This document shows, piece after piece, positions 1-9,673 of a stretch of 64,000 bases of DNA. The notes under the pieces are model-generated. The model was not told where the DNA came from, ran no database searches, and was given only the letters and a program-made list of their open reading frames with translations. The stretch's first letter is position 1. Each line of letters begins with the position of its first letter. A program made the translations under genes and the position numbers. Source of the stretch: Synaphobranchus kaupii (taxonomy: Eukaryota > Chordata > Actinopteri > Anguilliformes > Synaphobranchidae); the NCBI GenBank assembly GCA_029718625.1, contig CM056376.1, forward strand, positions 79,049,386 to 79,113,385. The letters run 5' to 3'.

Positions 1-2267
1 GGACGGCCCGGGACAGGGAGGGGAAGGAGACGACCAGAGGGAGGCTGGTGGGAAGCCTTGGTCCTGGCGCATACTGGGCAGGCCAGGACAAAAGCACGGG
101 TATCCTCCTTGAGGGTGGGCCACCAAAAGCTCCTCCTGACGAGGGTGGTCGTTCTGGCAACACCTGGGTGACACGCCAGGCAGGAGGCGTGAACCCACTC
201 AAGGACCTGGGAGCGGACGGAGTCGGGAACAAACAGGGAGGGGTTAGGGTTATTACGGGGGTCAGGGTGGGAAGTCTGGGCGGACCTCACGATCTCCTCA
301 ATCCTCCAGGAGACCGCAGCCACCATACAGGACGCTGGAAGAATGGGTTCGGGGTCAGCAGGACTGGAGGGAAGGGAAAACACACGGGATAAGGCATCCG
401 CCTTAATATTGCGGGAACCGGGGCGATAGGATAACGAAAAATTGAACCGGGCAAAGAAAAGTGACCACCTAGCCTGTCTAGCATTCAGCCTCTTAGCAGA
501 CCTTAAATAAATTAAATTTTGGTGGTCAGTTAAAACAACAAAGGGGGTACCTGCCCCCTCCAGCCAGTGGCGCCACTCCTCAAGAGCCAGCTTAATGGCA
601 AGAAGCTCCCGATCCCCGACATCATAATTTCGCTCAGCGGAGGACAGCCTCCGGGAGAAAAAGGCACAGGGATGGAGTTTGTTGTCCAAGGCGGCACGTT
701 GGGACAGAATGGCCCCCACGCCGGTGTCGGAGGCATCCACCTCAATCGTAAATTGGCGGGAGGGATCAGGGTGGCAAAGAATAGGGGCTGAGGAAAACCG
801 TGTTTTGAGCTGTTCAAAAGCACGCTGGGCTTCGGAGTTCCAACAGAAAGAAAAAGCAGTGGAGGTAAGTTTGGTAAGGGGGGCAGCAATGACACTGTAA
901 TTACGGATAAAACGACGATAGAAATTAGCAAAACCAAGGAATTGTTGTAGGTGCTTACGAGAGGTGGGTTGGGGCCATTCCGTCACCGCCTTGACTTTGA
1001 CCGGATCCGCCCGGATACTGCCCTCCTCAATAATGAAGCCGAGGAACGGGACTGAAGAGACGTGGAAGGAGCACTTCTCCGCCTTGACGAAGAGCTGGTT
1101 CTCGAGGAGCCGCTGGAGAACCTCCCGGACATGGAGAATGTGCTCCTGAGGGGACTTAGAAAAAATCAAAATGTCGTCAATGTAAACAAAAACAGTCTTA
1201 CCCAATAGGTCTCGCAGTACGTCATTCACCATGCCCTGGAAGACTGCCGGGGCGTTAGTAAGGCCGAAAGGGACCACCAGGTACTCATAGTGGCCCAACG
1301 GGGTATTGAAGGCAGTCTTCCACTCATCCCCCTCCCGTATGCGCACCAAGTGGTACGCATTACGGAGGTCGAGCTTGGTAAAAATGACGGCCTGCGAGAG
1401 GGGTTCAAAAGCAGTGTTAATGAGGGGGAGAGGATATTTGTTGCGGATGGTGATGGAATTGAGTCCCCGGTAGTCGATGCAGGGCCGTAGTGAGCCGTCC
1501 TTTTTCCCTACAAAAAAGAACCCAGCACCAACCGGAGAAGAGGAGGGACGGATGATGCCCGAGGCGAGGGACTCATGGATATACTCCTCCATGGCGAGTT
1601 TCTCTGGTCCCGACAGACTGTAGAGACGGCCGGACGGAAGTTTGGCTCCCGCCAGCAGATCAATACAACAATCGTAAGGGCGGTGAGGAGGTAGGGACAG
1701 AGCACGTGATTTCGAAAAGGTGAGACCGAGGTCGTGATATTGCTTGGGAACGGTGGACATATCGGGTTCGGGTAGGTTGGTGCTGGGATTCTTGGACCCC
1801 GGAGGGGGAAGAGCGGAGCGGAGACAGCTAGCCAGGCAGTGGCCACTCCACGCCAGGATGCGTCCGCCCTGCCAGTCGATGTGCGGGTTATGGAGACGGA
1901 GCCAGGTCTGCCCTAAAACTATGGCTGATTGTTTAGAATTGATGAGGAGGAGTTGAATGCTCTCCCGATGATTGCCGGAAAGGACGAGCTGTAAGGGAAC
2001 GGTGGAGTGGGTCACTAACCCCAGACTCCGACCGTCTAAGGCGAAGGCAGTAATGGGAGAGGGTAGAAGCTCCGTGGGGATGCCGGCCCTCTGGGCGAAG
2101 GTGGTGTCCATGAAGTTGGCGTCGGCTCCAGAGTCGATGAGGGCCGACGAGACTTCGGACTTGTCCCTCCACAGGAGAGTGGCCTTGAAAACCAGGCGAT
2201 TCTGGGCTGCATGGCAGGGTATGATAGGGCTCGTCAGTACGCCCAGTTTAACTGGCGAGCCTATTCT
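1..2267 (-). CDS. pol: Ty3/gypsy retrotransposon pol polyprotein (5' part, runs off window)
   Basis: This is the polyprotein that copies and integrates the element. I read the -1 frame relative to gag from position 2267 to the left edge and found 755 codons with no stop or frameshift. Domains in order: aspartic protease with D-S-G at about residues 45-47; reverse transcriptase with the Y-I-D-D catalytic box at about 362-365; RNase H with a V-D-A-S motif at about 510-513; and the integrase N-terminal zinc-binding region, with H-P-G at about 700 and C-P-V-C at 730-733. The integrase core and any chromodomain lie outside the window. There is no own start codon; expression fits frameshifting from gag. 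The order PR-RT-RH-IN is that of Ty3/gypsy (Metaviridae). The lack of any disabling change over 2.2 kb suggests a young copy. Confidence 0.95.
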
Positions 2268-2273
2268 TTTGGG
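2228..2273 (-). promoter_or_regulatory. Programmed -1 ribosomal frameshift signal between gag and pol
   Basis: On the minus strand the gag reading frame passes C CCA AAA (2273-2267), a textbook X XXY YYZ slippery heptamer, two codons before the gag stop TAG (2263-2261). After a 5-nt spacer comes a stem: GGCTCG (2261-2256) pairs with CGAGCC (2233-2228). It encloses a second hairpin CCAGT-TAA-ACTGG. Slipping back one base enters the pol frame exactly, which then stays open for 755 codons. Seen directly: heptamer, spacer, pairing and frame relation. Inferred: that it works in cells. Confidence 0.85.
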
Positions 2274-3217
2274 CGGATGGGACATGAGGCGATCTGGTGG
2301 CCAGGTTTGCCACAATAGAAGCAAGACCTGGATCGCAGGCGACGTTGGCGCTCTGCAGAGTTGACCGCAACTCTGCCCAGTTGCATGGGCTCCTCTTCGG
2401 AGACCCCAGACGCCGCCCTGGATCCAGAAGCAGAAGGGTGAGAGCGTATGTGAGGAAGGTGACCGGGATTCCCCCCACGCTCACGGGCCCGGATACGAAG
2501 ACGGTTGTCGACTGCTATGGCCAGGCTAATCAGGCTATTGAGGGAGGTGGATTCCTCACGGGTGGCTAGTTGGTCTTTAAGCTCCTCGCTGAGTGCCTGG
2601 CGGAAAGCCCCCTGAAGGGCGGTGTCGTTCCATCCGGACTCCGCGGCGAGGGTACGAAATTGGATGGCCATCTCCGCGACGCTACGACTCCCTTGACGGA
2701 CCTGAAGTAGGCGCTGAGTTGCATCTCGCCCACAGGTAGGGTGGTCAAACACGCGCCGCATCTCGGCGGTGAAGGCAGCGAAGTTGTTGCAGAGCGCGGC
2801 TTGGCTATCCCAGATGGATGTAGCCCACTCCAGGGCACCTCCTCCCAGGCTGCTCATAATGAACGCGATCTTACATGGGTCGGAGGCGAAGGAGGAGGGC
2901 TGCATCCGGAAGACAATGTCGCATTTCATAAGAAATTCGCGACATTTCCCCAATTCCCCGCGGAATAACTCAGGATGTTGTACGCGGGGCTCACGAAATG
3001 AAGTGGACACAGGAGGGTCCGCCGGAGGATCCGGTACGGGCGGTGTAGAGCCCAATGGAATACGCGGAAGCGGCTGGTGAAGAGACAGCTGCGTCACTTG
3101 TTCCGTGATGCCCCTCAGTACTTCCAACACGTCGTCCAAACGACGGCCCTGTTGGTCGCTGACCGCAGTTTGGCAGGAGAAGGCGTGCCGAATCTGCTCC
3201 AGGTCGGCTGGGTCCAT
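2261..3217 (-). CDS. gag: Ty3/gypsy retrotransposon Gag, intact
   Basis: Structural protein that packages the retrotransposon RNA into intracellular particles. It is a full-length 318-residue ORF starting at ATG (3217-3215). The N-terminal third is polar and may form a coiled coil. The middle has the retrotransposon gag core (region around [11 protein letters not shown] and the following 100 residues). The C-terminal end has one CCHC zinc knuckle, [14 protein letters not shown] (CX2CX4HX4C), a nucleic-acid-binding motif. The stop codon overlaps the frameshift signal leading to pol. The N-terminus beginning MDPAD resembles fish sushi-type chromovirus gags as I recall them; exact clade assignment needs an RT tree. 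The ORF looks undamaged. Confidence 0.93.
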   Translation of the reverse strand: MDPADLEQIRHAFSCQTAVSDQQGRRLDDVLEVLRGITEQVTQLSLHQPLPRIPLGSTPPVPDPPADPPVSTSFREPRVQHPELFRGELGKCREFLMKCDIVFRMQPSSFASDPCKIAFIMSSLGGGALEWATSIWDSQAALCNNFAAFTAEMRRVFDHPTCGRDATQRLLQVRQGSRSVAEMAIQFRTLAAESGWNDTALQGAFRQALSEELKDQLATREESTSLNSLISLAIAVDNRLRIRARERGGNPGHLPHIRSHPSASGSRAASGVSEEEPMQLGRVAVNSAERQRRLRSRSCFYCGKPGHQIASCPIRPKE

Positions 3218-3404
3218 GTTTTTGGCCAGTTCGTTCTGTTACGTATCTGTTACGGGACGAACCCAAGTGCAACGACCAGGAGACAGATTTCACAAAGGGG
3301 TGTTTTTAATAAATTAAGTGTTGGGGTAGTCCCAACACTGTACAGGAAAGGCAAACACAGAATGTACAGAGGTCTTGCGCCTGGAAGCCCGGGGCGGGCT
3401 GCTC

Positions 3405-3800
3405 CAAGCCGGAGCTGGACTGGAGGATCTGGAACGGACTGTTCCAAACCGGAACTGGACTGGACTGGAACTGGACCGGGTGGTCCACACGGGAATCTGG
3501 CTCAGGAACGGAATGTTCCGAACCGGAACTGGACTGGACTGGAACTGGACCGGGAGGTCCACACGGGAATCGGGTACTGGAATGGAATGTTCCAAACCGG
3601 AACTGGACTGGACTGGAACTGGACCGGGAGGTCCACACGGGAATCGGGTTCTGGAACGGAATGTTCCAAACCGGAACTGGACTGACTGGAACGGGAGGTC
3701 CACACAGGAATCCGTGTATGAAACGGAATGTTCCAAACCGGAACTGGACCTTGAGCGAGTAGTTTGTACAACTCACGCCTGGACTGGACTGGAACTGGCA
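3405..3800. repeat. 74-bp minisatellite, about 5 units, in the gypsy leader/LTR
   Basis: The motif GTTCC(A/G)AACCGGAACTGGA recurs at 3441, 3515, 3589, 3663 and 3730, giving periods of 74, 74, 74 and 67 bp. Units are rich in nested GGAACTGGACT words. Each unit carries a 15-bp near-palindrome of the form GGAACGGAATGTTCC (3431-3445, 3505-3519, 3579-3593, 3653-3667, 3720-3734). The array lies between the putative promoter and gag of the retrotransposon. Confidence 0.9.
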
Positions 3801-4824
3801 GGGGAGCGACTCACTATGGCAGGGCAGGAACTGGACCGGACTGACTGCACCGGTACAGAGAAACAAAACAACAGAGGGGGGTTAGTGCAAGGGAAGGCAC
3901 GGGAAAGACCGGGAGGTTCTCACGGAGGTGCCGGGTTTGGAAGTCAGGTGGTTTGATGTAGCACGGCAGGACAGAGTGATGTGGCGCAGCTGCGGTAGGT
4001 CCGTAAGTAGCTGACTGTCTCCAGAGCTCCAGGAGCCGGCGCCGAAGAACTGGGTGGTTTCTTCGGTCGGACAGGAACAACTGGAGGGTAGCCAGGTAAC
4101 GAATCACCCCGGAGCCTACACGCGCTGGAGGTGGAGGTACCGCAACACACACAACGAACACGGGGAAAACGAACACTGCCACGGGAGAATGGGTGCAGGG
4201 TTAGATGGAGGAGAAGGGAAACAGGTTAGCTACACCAAATGACAGGAAATTGTGCGGGAGGTAAACTACCAATCCGTAGTTTTGCGAAGAACTTAAGCTG
4301 CACGGGAAACACATTCCACAACTAAGCGAATAGTTCACGCAGGGAGACCAGATAACGAGTCGAGCACTAACACCAAGTGACGATAGTTAACGAACTGGCG
4401 CCGACTGGCAGCCAGCCGAAAGACTATATAGTGAGCTAACTGACAGGACTAAATACGGTACAGGTGTGAACATAAACCGGGAGTGATTGCAAGACACCAG
4501 GTGAGGCAATGCATGCAACGAGGGGGAGGGAGTGAAAGGCGGAAGTAAGACAAAACAACCAGACGAACAAGACAGGGAAGGACACGCCTAGTCCGCAGCA
4601 GCGGGGAAAACACGGACAAAGGGATCCAACATGACACGGAGGGAAAACAGGAAAACACGGAAAACGGACAGGAAGGGAGCGGAACATTACATTAGTAGCT
4701 CGATATAAGTCATAATATTAACGTTAGCAGTAATACAAAGCAATTCGCATTTGAACTTGAACTAACTAGTTAACAGTACAAGGGTCTCAGTCTCAAAGAG
4801 GAAAAAAAACCCGTTGGTCTCTGC

Positions 4825-4838
4825 TTTTATACCACGTG
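4825..4838 (-). promoter_or_regulatory. Candidate retrotransposon promoter: E-box plus TATA box
   Basis: Read on the minus strand: CACGTG, then 1-2 bases, then TATAAAAG. It sits about 1.6 kb upstream of gag near the outer end of the presumed 5' LTR and points toward gag. Transcription start is inferred about 25-30 bp further, near 4800. Confidence 0.5.
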
Positions 4839-4885
4839 CCCAGCCAAGACCACCCCAAGGACCACCTAAACTCCACCCATTTTTA

Positions 4886-5072
4886 TGTTAAGGATCTCGT
4901 GACGTCACGAATCCCCGGAAACCAGCGTTTTGGTAAGCCTTCACAAAAACTCATATAAAACTATTTTGACTAAACATGAGATTTTCGGACATAGACAGTT
5001 GTGTATGATTATAATCTAACCCAAAACATCGGTTTTCAACGGGAAAAGTCGGTTTTTGACTGCAGTATCACT
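4886..5072 (-). mobile_element. Truncated small DNA repeat, family A (end copy)
   Basis: The minus strand from 5072 reads AGTGATACTGCAGTCAAAAA and matches the + strand copy starting at 46651 for about 190 bp. An outer TTAA lies at 5073-5076. The match stops near 4886 where the gypsy element begins, so the gypsy element probably interrupted or truncated this copy. Confidence 0.7.
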
Positions 5073-5076
5073 TTAA

Positions 5077-5306
5077 GTTTTCAATTCATAATAGATTGTT
5101 ATATTGCATTTTAAATACGTTCTGGATGTGGCATTTTGTTCCACTACTTTCATTAATTAGTTCCACTGACCTGCTGAACAGGTCCGGTCTGGTCTGACCT
5201 TGATCATCTTTGACTGGGTGCAGCAATTTCAACCTTATTGGCTATGAAAATCACCAGGTGGAGTTTATTAGACTGTTAGCATAATGTACGCTTTAAACGG
5301 TGTTTA
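5077..5306. other. Unassigned AT-rich spacer
   Basis: No ORF, repeat partner or motif recognised here. Confidence 0.5.
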
Positions 5307-5528
5307 ATACCCCTTTCACACCGAAGCAATGACCCAATGACCCGCGATATCCAACCCAGGTCCGCAACCATGCTCAACACATACAGGTCAGATACAGGTT
5401 TAGGAAAAAATCTTTATTTCCCAAGTTACCCCTATGAGGGCCCCATTGGGAAAGAAAAGTTTGCACTGGCCATTCAGTGTACTGCAGCCTTTAAGTAGGA
5501 AGAATTTGGTCCCTCTTGTGTTGAAGTT

Positions 5529-5819
5529 TTACCAGCGTTTGTTTAATCCGCCTGGGAATATGGTGTTGAGTTTTCTAATCCAATGTCTTTCTGTCCTACG
5601 TCTGTCCTCCTGTGTCCAGTTAATGTTTGAATGGAGGCCCGATATTTCTACTGCTTCAAGTCCATGGTGTAGGAAATGAGCCACTATGTGTGTGTCTGTA
5701 TTCCTATGATTTCTTATGTTATATATGTGTTGTGCCAATCTGGTCTTGATTGTATTTCCTGTCTCTCCTACATATTTTATGTTGCAGTGTTTGCACTTTA
5801 TGACATATACGCAGTTATA
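5529..5819 (-). pseudogene. PLE GIY-YIG endonuclease domain (frame-shifted from RT)
   Basis: A 97-codon segment in its own frame, beginning around N-C-V-Y-V-I-K-C-K-H-C and continuing Y-V-G-E-T-G, then H-I-Y-N-I-R-N-H. These are the GIY-YIG core features of Penelope-like elements, with the Cys-rich insert (CxxC) they often carry. The C-terminal end W-I-R-K-L-N-T-I-F-P-G-G-L-N is typical for PLE ends. It is separated from the RT frame by a shift near 5826, so this copy cannot make the fused protein. Confidence 0.85.
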
Positions 5820-6880
5820 TGTGTTTGTTTAATAAGGTATGTTGTGTTTGTATTGTTGTTTTTCACTGTAGTGGCCTGTTTGTAAAATACCGGACCTTGT
5901 GTGGGTAAAATGTTGATTTCCGGTAGTTTACTACTTACCAGATGATTCTTAAGGTTTTTTTTTTTTTTGTAGGCCGAAACGATTTTGTATTCTAGAAGCA
6001 AATCTGTGTTTTGCAGAATCTTGCCCAGGTTCCGTTTAATTTTTCTGTTCGCTATTTGGCTGAATGTCGAGTAGGTGGTGATAAGTGGAATTATTTTTCT
6101 AGTGTCCTGTTGTTTTGTAGCCAAGAAGGTTTTCCGAATCTGTCTGAGGAACGATCTGGAATACCCCCTTGGTTTTAATGCACTGAAGAGGGTTTTGGTA
6201 GCCTCCTCAAAGTCTGTAATCTGTGTGCAGATTCTGTTGAACCTTAGCAATTGGGATTTAATCAGGCCTCTGAATGTATGTTTCGGGTGGAGACTGTCCT
6301 TGTGTAAGAGTGCATGTGTGTCTGTGTCTTTAAAGAAAACTTTAGTGTCTAATGTGTGTGTTTGGGGAAATGAGGGCCCCTTGTATGTGGTAGTGTCCAA
6401 AAAATCGATGTGTTCATAGTGTGTGGTGTGTTTAATTGTGATAGATGTATGGTGCGTGTTGAGGATCTGAATGAAGTGTTTGAAATCTTCTGAGCTATGT
6501 GTCCATGTTCCCCAGATGTCATCTAAATACCTAAAATAATTAGTGGGAAGTTTGGGACATTTTTCAAAAACAGTCTCCTCCCAATGTGCTATGTAAATGT
6601 TGGCATAGGCCGGTGCAAATTTTTTGCCCATAGCTGTGCCGCTGGTCTGTAAGAAGAATTCTTTATTGAATTCAAAGTCATTTTTGGTGAGGCTTATCTC
6701 CAGTAATCGCAGGAGGATTGTATCCGGTCGATTGTTGTCCGGGTACTTTTCCATCCATGTTTTTACCGCTGTTAATCCCGCTGCTGTGTTTATGTTGGTG
6801 TATAGACTATCTATGTCTATGGTGAACAGGATGACTTCTTCCGGTATTTTGGCGTTTTTTATTTTGTTTATGAAATCATA
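5798..6880 (-). pseudogene. PLE reverse transcriptase core
   Basis: An open stretch of about 360 codons with RT motifs: F-T-I-D-I-D-S-L-Y-T-N-I (motif A), G-T-A-M-G-K-K-F-A-P-A-Y-A-N (motif B), and R-Y-L-D-D-I-W (motif C, the Y-x-D-D catalytic box), followed by H-I-D-F-L-D-T-T. This is the RT type related to telomerase found in Penelope-like elements. The left end of the frame runs into a stop after a shift, just before the GIY-YIG domain. The right end is cut at 6880 by the Tc1-like insertion. Non-functional as it stands. Confidence 0.9.
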
Positions 6881-8411
6881 CACTACTCACAAAAAGTTAG
6901 GGATATTTGGCTTTCGGGTGAAATTTATGGAAAATGTAAGTTCACGCTACAGTGATATTATACGTATCATGAAAGTAGGGCATTTAAGTAGAAGCATGCA
7001 ATGGTGATTTCCTCATCTCAAACAATTTATTGAAACAAAAGCCAACAACAGTGGTGGGTATACCACAACAAAAATGTCAATGTCTCAATAACTTGTCATG
7101 TGCCCTTGAGCATCAATTACAGCTTGACAACGACGTCTCATGCTGTTCACAAGTCGACTTATTGTCTGCTGAGGCATGGCATCCCACTCTTCTTGAAGGG
7201 CGGCCCTCAGGTCATTGAGGTTCTGGGGTACAGAGTTACGAGCCTCTACACGGTGAGTCAGCTGATCCCATAGGTTTTCTATGGGATTCAGGTCTGGAGA
7301 AAGTGCAGGCCACTCCATTTGAGGTACCCCAGTCTCCAGCAGCCTTTCTCTAATGATGCGACCTCGATGAGCTGGAGCATTGTCGTCCATGAAGATGAAA
7401 TTAGGCCTGTGTTGTTCATGCAGGGGCACAATGACTGGATTAATGATGTTATTCAGGTAGTATGGGCTTGTCACTGTACCATTCACAAAGTGTAGGGCAG
7501 TTCTGTATTGACTAGACACACCTGCCCACACTGTAACACCGCCACCACCAAAGGGTCGTCTGGTGACAACAGTGGCTGATGCATAGCGCTCTCCTTGACG
7601 TCTCCAACATCGTTGGCGGCCATCATTTCTGCTCAACGTGAATCGACTTTCATCAGAGAACAGCACTGAGGCCCACTGGTCCCTCGTCCAGCGTAAATGC
7701 TCCCTGGCCCATGCAAGACGATGACGCCTGTGCCTGGTGGTGTGGTCAGGTACCCTTGCAGGTCGTCTAGCACGCAGACCACGCTGATGTAAACGGTTTC
7801 GAATGGTCTGACGTGACACTTGGGTGCCTCTCACCTCCCTTAAATGTGCCTGGAGTTGAGTGGCATTCATCATCCGGTTCCGCAGGGCACTGTTCACAAT
7901 GAAGCGGTCATCAGTGTGGGATGTGGCCAAAGGACGTCCACTTCTATGCCTTTCTGTGACTCTTCCAGTCTCTCTGTATCTCTGTTGCAACCTGCTGATG
8001 ACACTCTGTGACACTCTAAGCTCAGTGGCCACTTCCCTCTGAGAACATCCTGTTTGAAGCCTCGCAATGGCGAGGTACTGTTGATCAATTGTTAGGTGTC
8101 GTCTTGGTCTCATGATGTCAAAATGTGAACAGCATGATGAAGAGGACTGTTTAAATACCAATTCTAATTGAACCAGGAAATTTATTGGTCGATTCATGGA
8201 TCAAACACCTGTTGTGAATTTTGCCGTTCAGCTCCTTGTTAGAGAACAGCAAGTTGTGCAAAAAGTACTGAAACATTGAATAGTTGGACATGTGCATTCA
8301 AAAGTTTAGAGAAGGTCAAATTAATTTCACCTGTAAAGGTTATAGTGCATTTTAGGTTCATCCTGAAATTTCACCCGAAAGCCGAATATCCCTAACTTTT
8401 TGTGAGTAGTG
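6881..8411 (-). mobile_element. Tc1/mariner transposon, complete, inserted in the PLE
   Basis: A 1531-bp element with terminal inverted repeats of about 46 bp starting CACTACTCACAAAAAGTTAG at both ends; one mismatch was seen (TTTGG versus TTCGG). It is flanked by TA at 6879-6880 and 8412-8413, the Tc1/mariner target duplication. It contains one intact transposase ORF on the minus strand. It is the youngest layer of the nest, since it interrupts the PLE which interrupts an older element. Confidence 0.96.
7085..8113 (-). CDS. Tc1-like transposase, intact (DD34E)
   Basis: Cuts and pastes the transposon by binding its terminal repeats. The ORF opens at 8197, but the internal ATG at 8113 (M-R-P-R-R-H) gives 342 residues, the usual Tc1 length, and I prefer it. 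The N-terminal half has paired helix-turn-helix DNA-binding domains (C-S-Q-R-E-V-A...S-V-I-S-R-L, then S-R-Q-T-I-R-N-R-L) with a G-R-P motif between them. The catalytic triad is visible: first D in F-S-D-E-S-R-F, second D in F-M-D-D-N-A-P-A-H, and E in [10 protein letters not shown], 34 residues after the second D. No stops or frameshifts, so the enzyme could be active. Confidence 0.95.
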   Translation of the reverse strand: MRPRRHLTIDQQYLAIARLQTGCSQREVATELRVSQSVISRLQQRYRETGRVTERHRSGRPLATSHTDDRFIVNSALRNRMMNATQLQAHLREVRGTQVSRQTIRNRLHQRGLRARRPARVPDHTTRHRRHRLAWAREHLRWTRDQWASVLFSDESRFTLSRNDGRQRCWRRQGERYASATVVTRRPFGGGGVTVWAGVSSQYRTALHFVNGTVTSPYYLNNIINPVIVPLHEQHRPNFIFMDDNAPAHRGRIIRERLLETGVPQMEWPALSPDLNPIENLWDQLTHRVEARNSVPQNLNDLRAALQEEWDAMPQQTISRLVNSMRRRCQAVIDAQGHMTSY

Positions 8412-8413
8412 TA

Positions 8414-9194
8414 TGTGTCTTTGATGTAGCTTTTGTGTTTTGTGGATAGTGGGTTCAGAAAAAAATCTTAGGTATTCAGCTATCCTATAGGATTCGCTGT
8501 TGCAGTCTGAAATAATAGGCCTCCCTGCTGGGACCTCATATGGTATGCTCCAGGATTCTGGTGGCTTGTGTATTTTAGGGAGGAGGTAAAAAATCCTAGG
8601 TCTCGGGTTGTCCTCTCCCCTCAGGTAAAAACTTTGTTTTTTCGTGATGTATTTGTTTTCTACTAGTCTCTGTATGATGGCATGTATTTCCTGGGCCGTG
8701 TCTGGGTATATGGGTCCATCTAATTTTCTGTAATGTGTTATGTTGTGAAGTTGTCTATAGGCTTCCTGTTTGTATTGTGTTCTGTCCATAATAACTATGG
8801 CACTTCCCTTGTCTGCTGGTTTGATAATTATTTGCTTGTTTTTAGCCAGCTGTAGTAGTGCTTGGCTCTCCCCTCTGCTGAGGTTGTTTTGGTCTTTGTG
8901 TGTTTGTGGGTTCAGTGCCTTAATTAGTGTGTTGTCCTCTTTAATTATCTGCGTAATCTCTTCTGAGATTTGTTCTGGTCTGGGTTCCCAGATGGATCTT
9001 GGTGTGAAAGGTGTCTGTTCCCTGGTTTCTGCTCCCTCAAAGACAGCTGGCAGCTTCAGTCTCCTGTGGAACTCCTGGACTTGTGCTTTGAAGGTTTCTT
9101 TTTGTTTTCTGTGGATATTTACTGTGGGTATAAATGACAGACCCCTGTCCAGTATCTTAAATTGGTCTGCTGTAGGTGTAAAGTTGTTACTCAA
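8414..9194 (-). pseudogene. PLE N-terminal region
   Basis: About 260 codons upstream of the Tc1 insertion. It includes R-G-L-S-F-I-P-T near the N-terminus (a conserved PLE feature), I-I-K-P-A-D-K-G-S-A-I-V-I-M-D, the P-R-I-F-Y-L-L-P-K-I-H-K-P block and G-R-P-I-I-S-D, which precede RT motif A in Penelope-like elements. The frame used up to L-R-F-F goes astray in a run of T near 8459-8465; the neighbouring frame carries the expected continuation toward S-Y-I-K-D-T. The first codon is TTG, so the true start is unknown. A broken remnant. Confidence 0.85.
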
Positions 9195-9673
9195 TAGTAT
9201 AATGTTTTTGTTTTGTTACAATGTTACACGTTTTGTGACAGTTTTTACATAAAAACATTTGCAAGATTTGGAGCACATCACTGAGCTATCGATTCAGGAG
9301 TTAACATTCTGGGTTAAGCCAGCGTAATGGCAAACGACATTGTATCCGCTAGCCAGCTGGCTACCAAACTATCGGTAGGCTATTTCCATTAGAAAAAATG
9401 TAACGTGTACAGAAGTAATCTTGTGGATGCAGTTCTTGTGTGAATGGCGACAGCCCGGGACTTACCCGTGACCATAGTGTGGTGTGAATGGATCAAATGC
9501 GGTTCGAACACCCCGTGTCTTTCCCGGCTTTTGTGTGTGAAAGAGGTATTTGTGGGACAAAAGAGGCGTAAAAGACGCCGTTTTGTGGAAAGCCAACAAC
9601 ACTTTTTACGCTGTTTTTATAAAATCAAATAGGCTACGGCATTTTGAATGATTTTATGCCGTCTTAGCGGTCG

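Larger units (their letters stand above)
3218..4885 (-). mobile_element. Leader and probable 5' LTR region of the gypsy element
   Basis: About 1.67 kb between the gag ATG and an unrelated repeat copy (4886-5072). It should contain the 5' LTR plus leader. The 3' LTR is outside the window, so the boundaries cannot be fixed. A TATAAAA box on the minus strand (4831-4825) lies just downstream of a CACGTG E-box (4833-4838); a second, weaker candidate is CTATATAG at 4424-4431. A repeated CGTAACA at about 3239-3251 could mark the LTR end, but I see no convincing tRNA primer-binding site, which leaves self-priming open. A 74-bp minisatellite occupies 3405-3800. Confidence 0.6.
5529..9194 (-). mobile_element. 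Penelope-like element (PLE), decayed and interrupted
   Basis: Minus-strand remnant with PLE order: N-terminal region (8414-9194), reverse transcriptase (5826-6880) and a C-terminal GIY-YIG endonuclease (5529-5819). A Tc1-like transposon (6881-8411) splits the RT-proximal region. Two reading-frame shifts are also visible, in the T-run near 8459-8465 and near 5826. Across the Tc1 insertion one frame continues smoothly from S-Y-I-K-D-T into Y-D-F-I-N-K-I once the TA duplication is allowed for. Affinity to the Neptune/Poseidon group of fish PLEs is likely but not tested. Confidence 0.88.
5307..9556. mobile_element. Old inverted-repeat DNA element split by a Penelope-like insertion
   Basis: The left end reads AATACCCCTTTCACACCGAAG near 5307. 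The right end, read as reverse complement near 9556, gives AATACCTCTTTCACACACAAAAG, so the two ends look like imperfect terminal inverted repeats. The right arm (about 9255-9556) contains CCCGGG-rich sequence typical of fish MITEs that start with CCCTTTCACAC. The Penelope-like element occupies most of the interior. No target duplication could be set. Confidence 0.55.

Noticed and set aside
530..937. 135-codon minus-strand ORF and + strand ORFs over 48-1490
   Set aside because: Shadow frames of the gypsy pol reading frame, which carries all recognisable motifs.
3077..3956. Long overlapping ORFs on both strands (for example 202, 193, 186 and 140 codons) with repeated Gly/Thr/Trp or Phe/Gly/Pro patterns
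   Set aside because: They are translations of the 74-bp minisatellite. The period is not a multiple of three, so several frames stay open by base composition alone.
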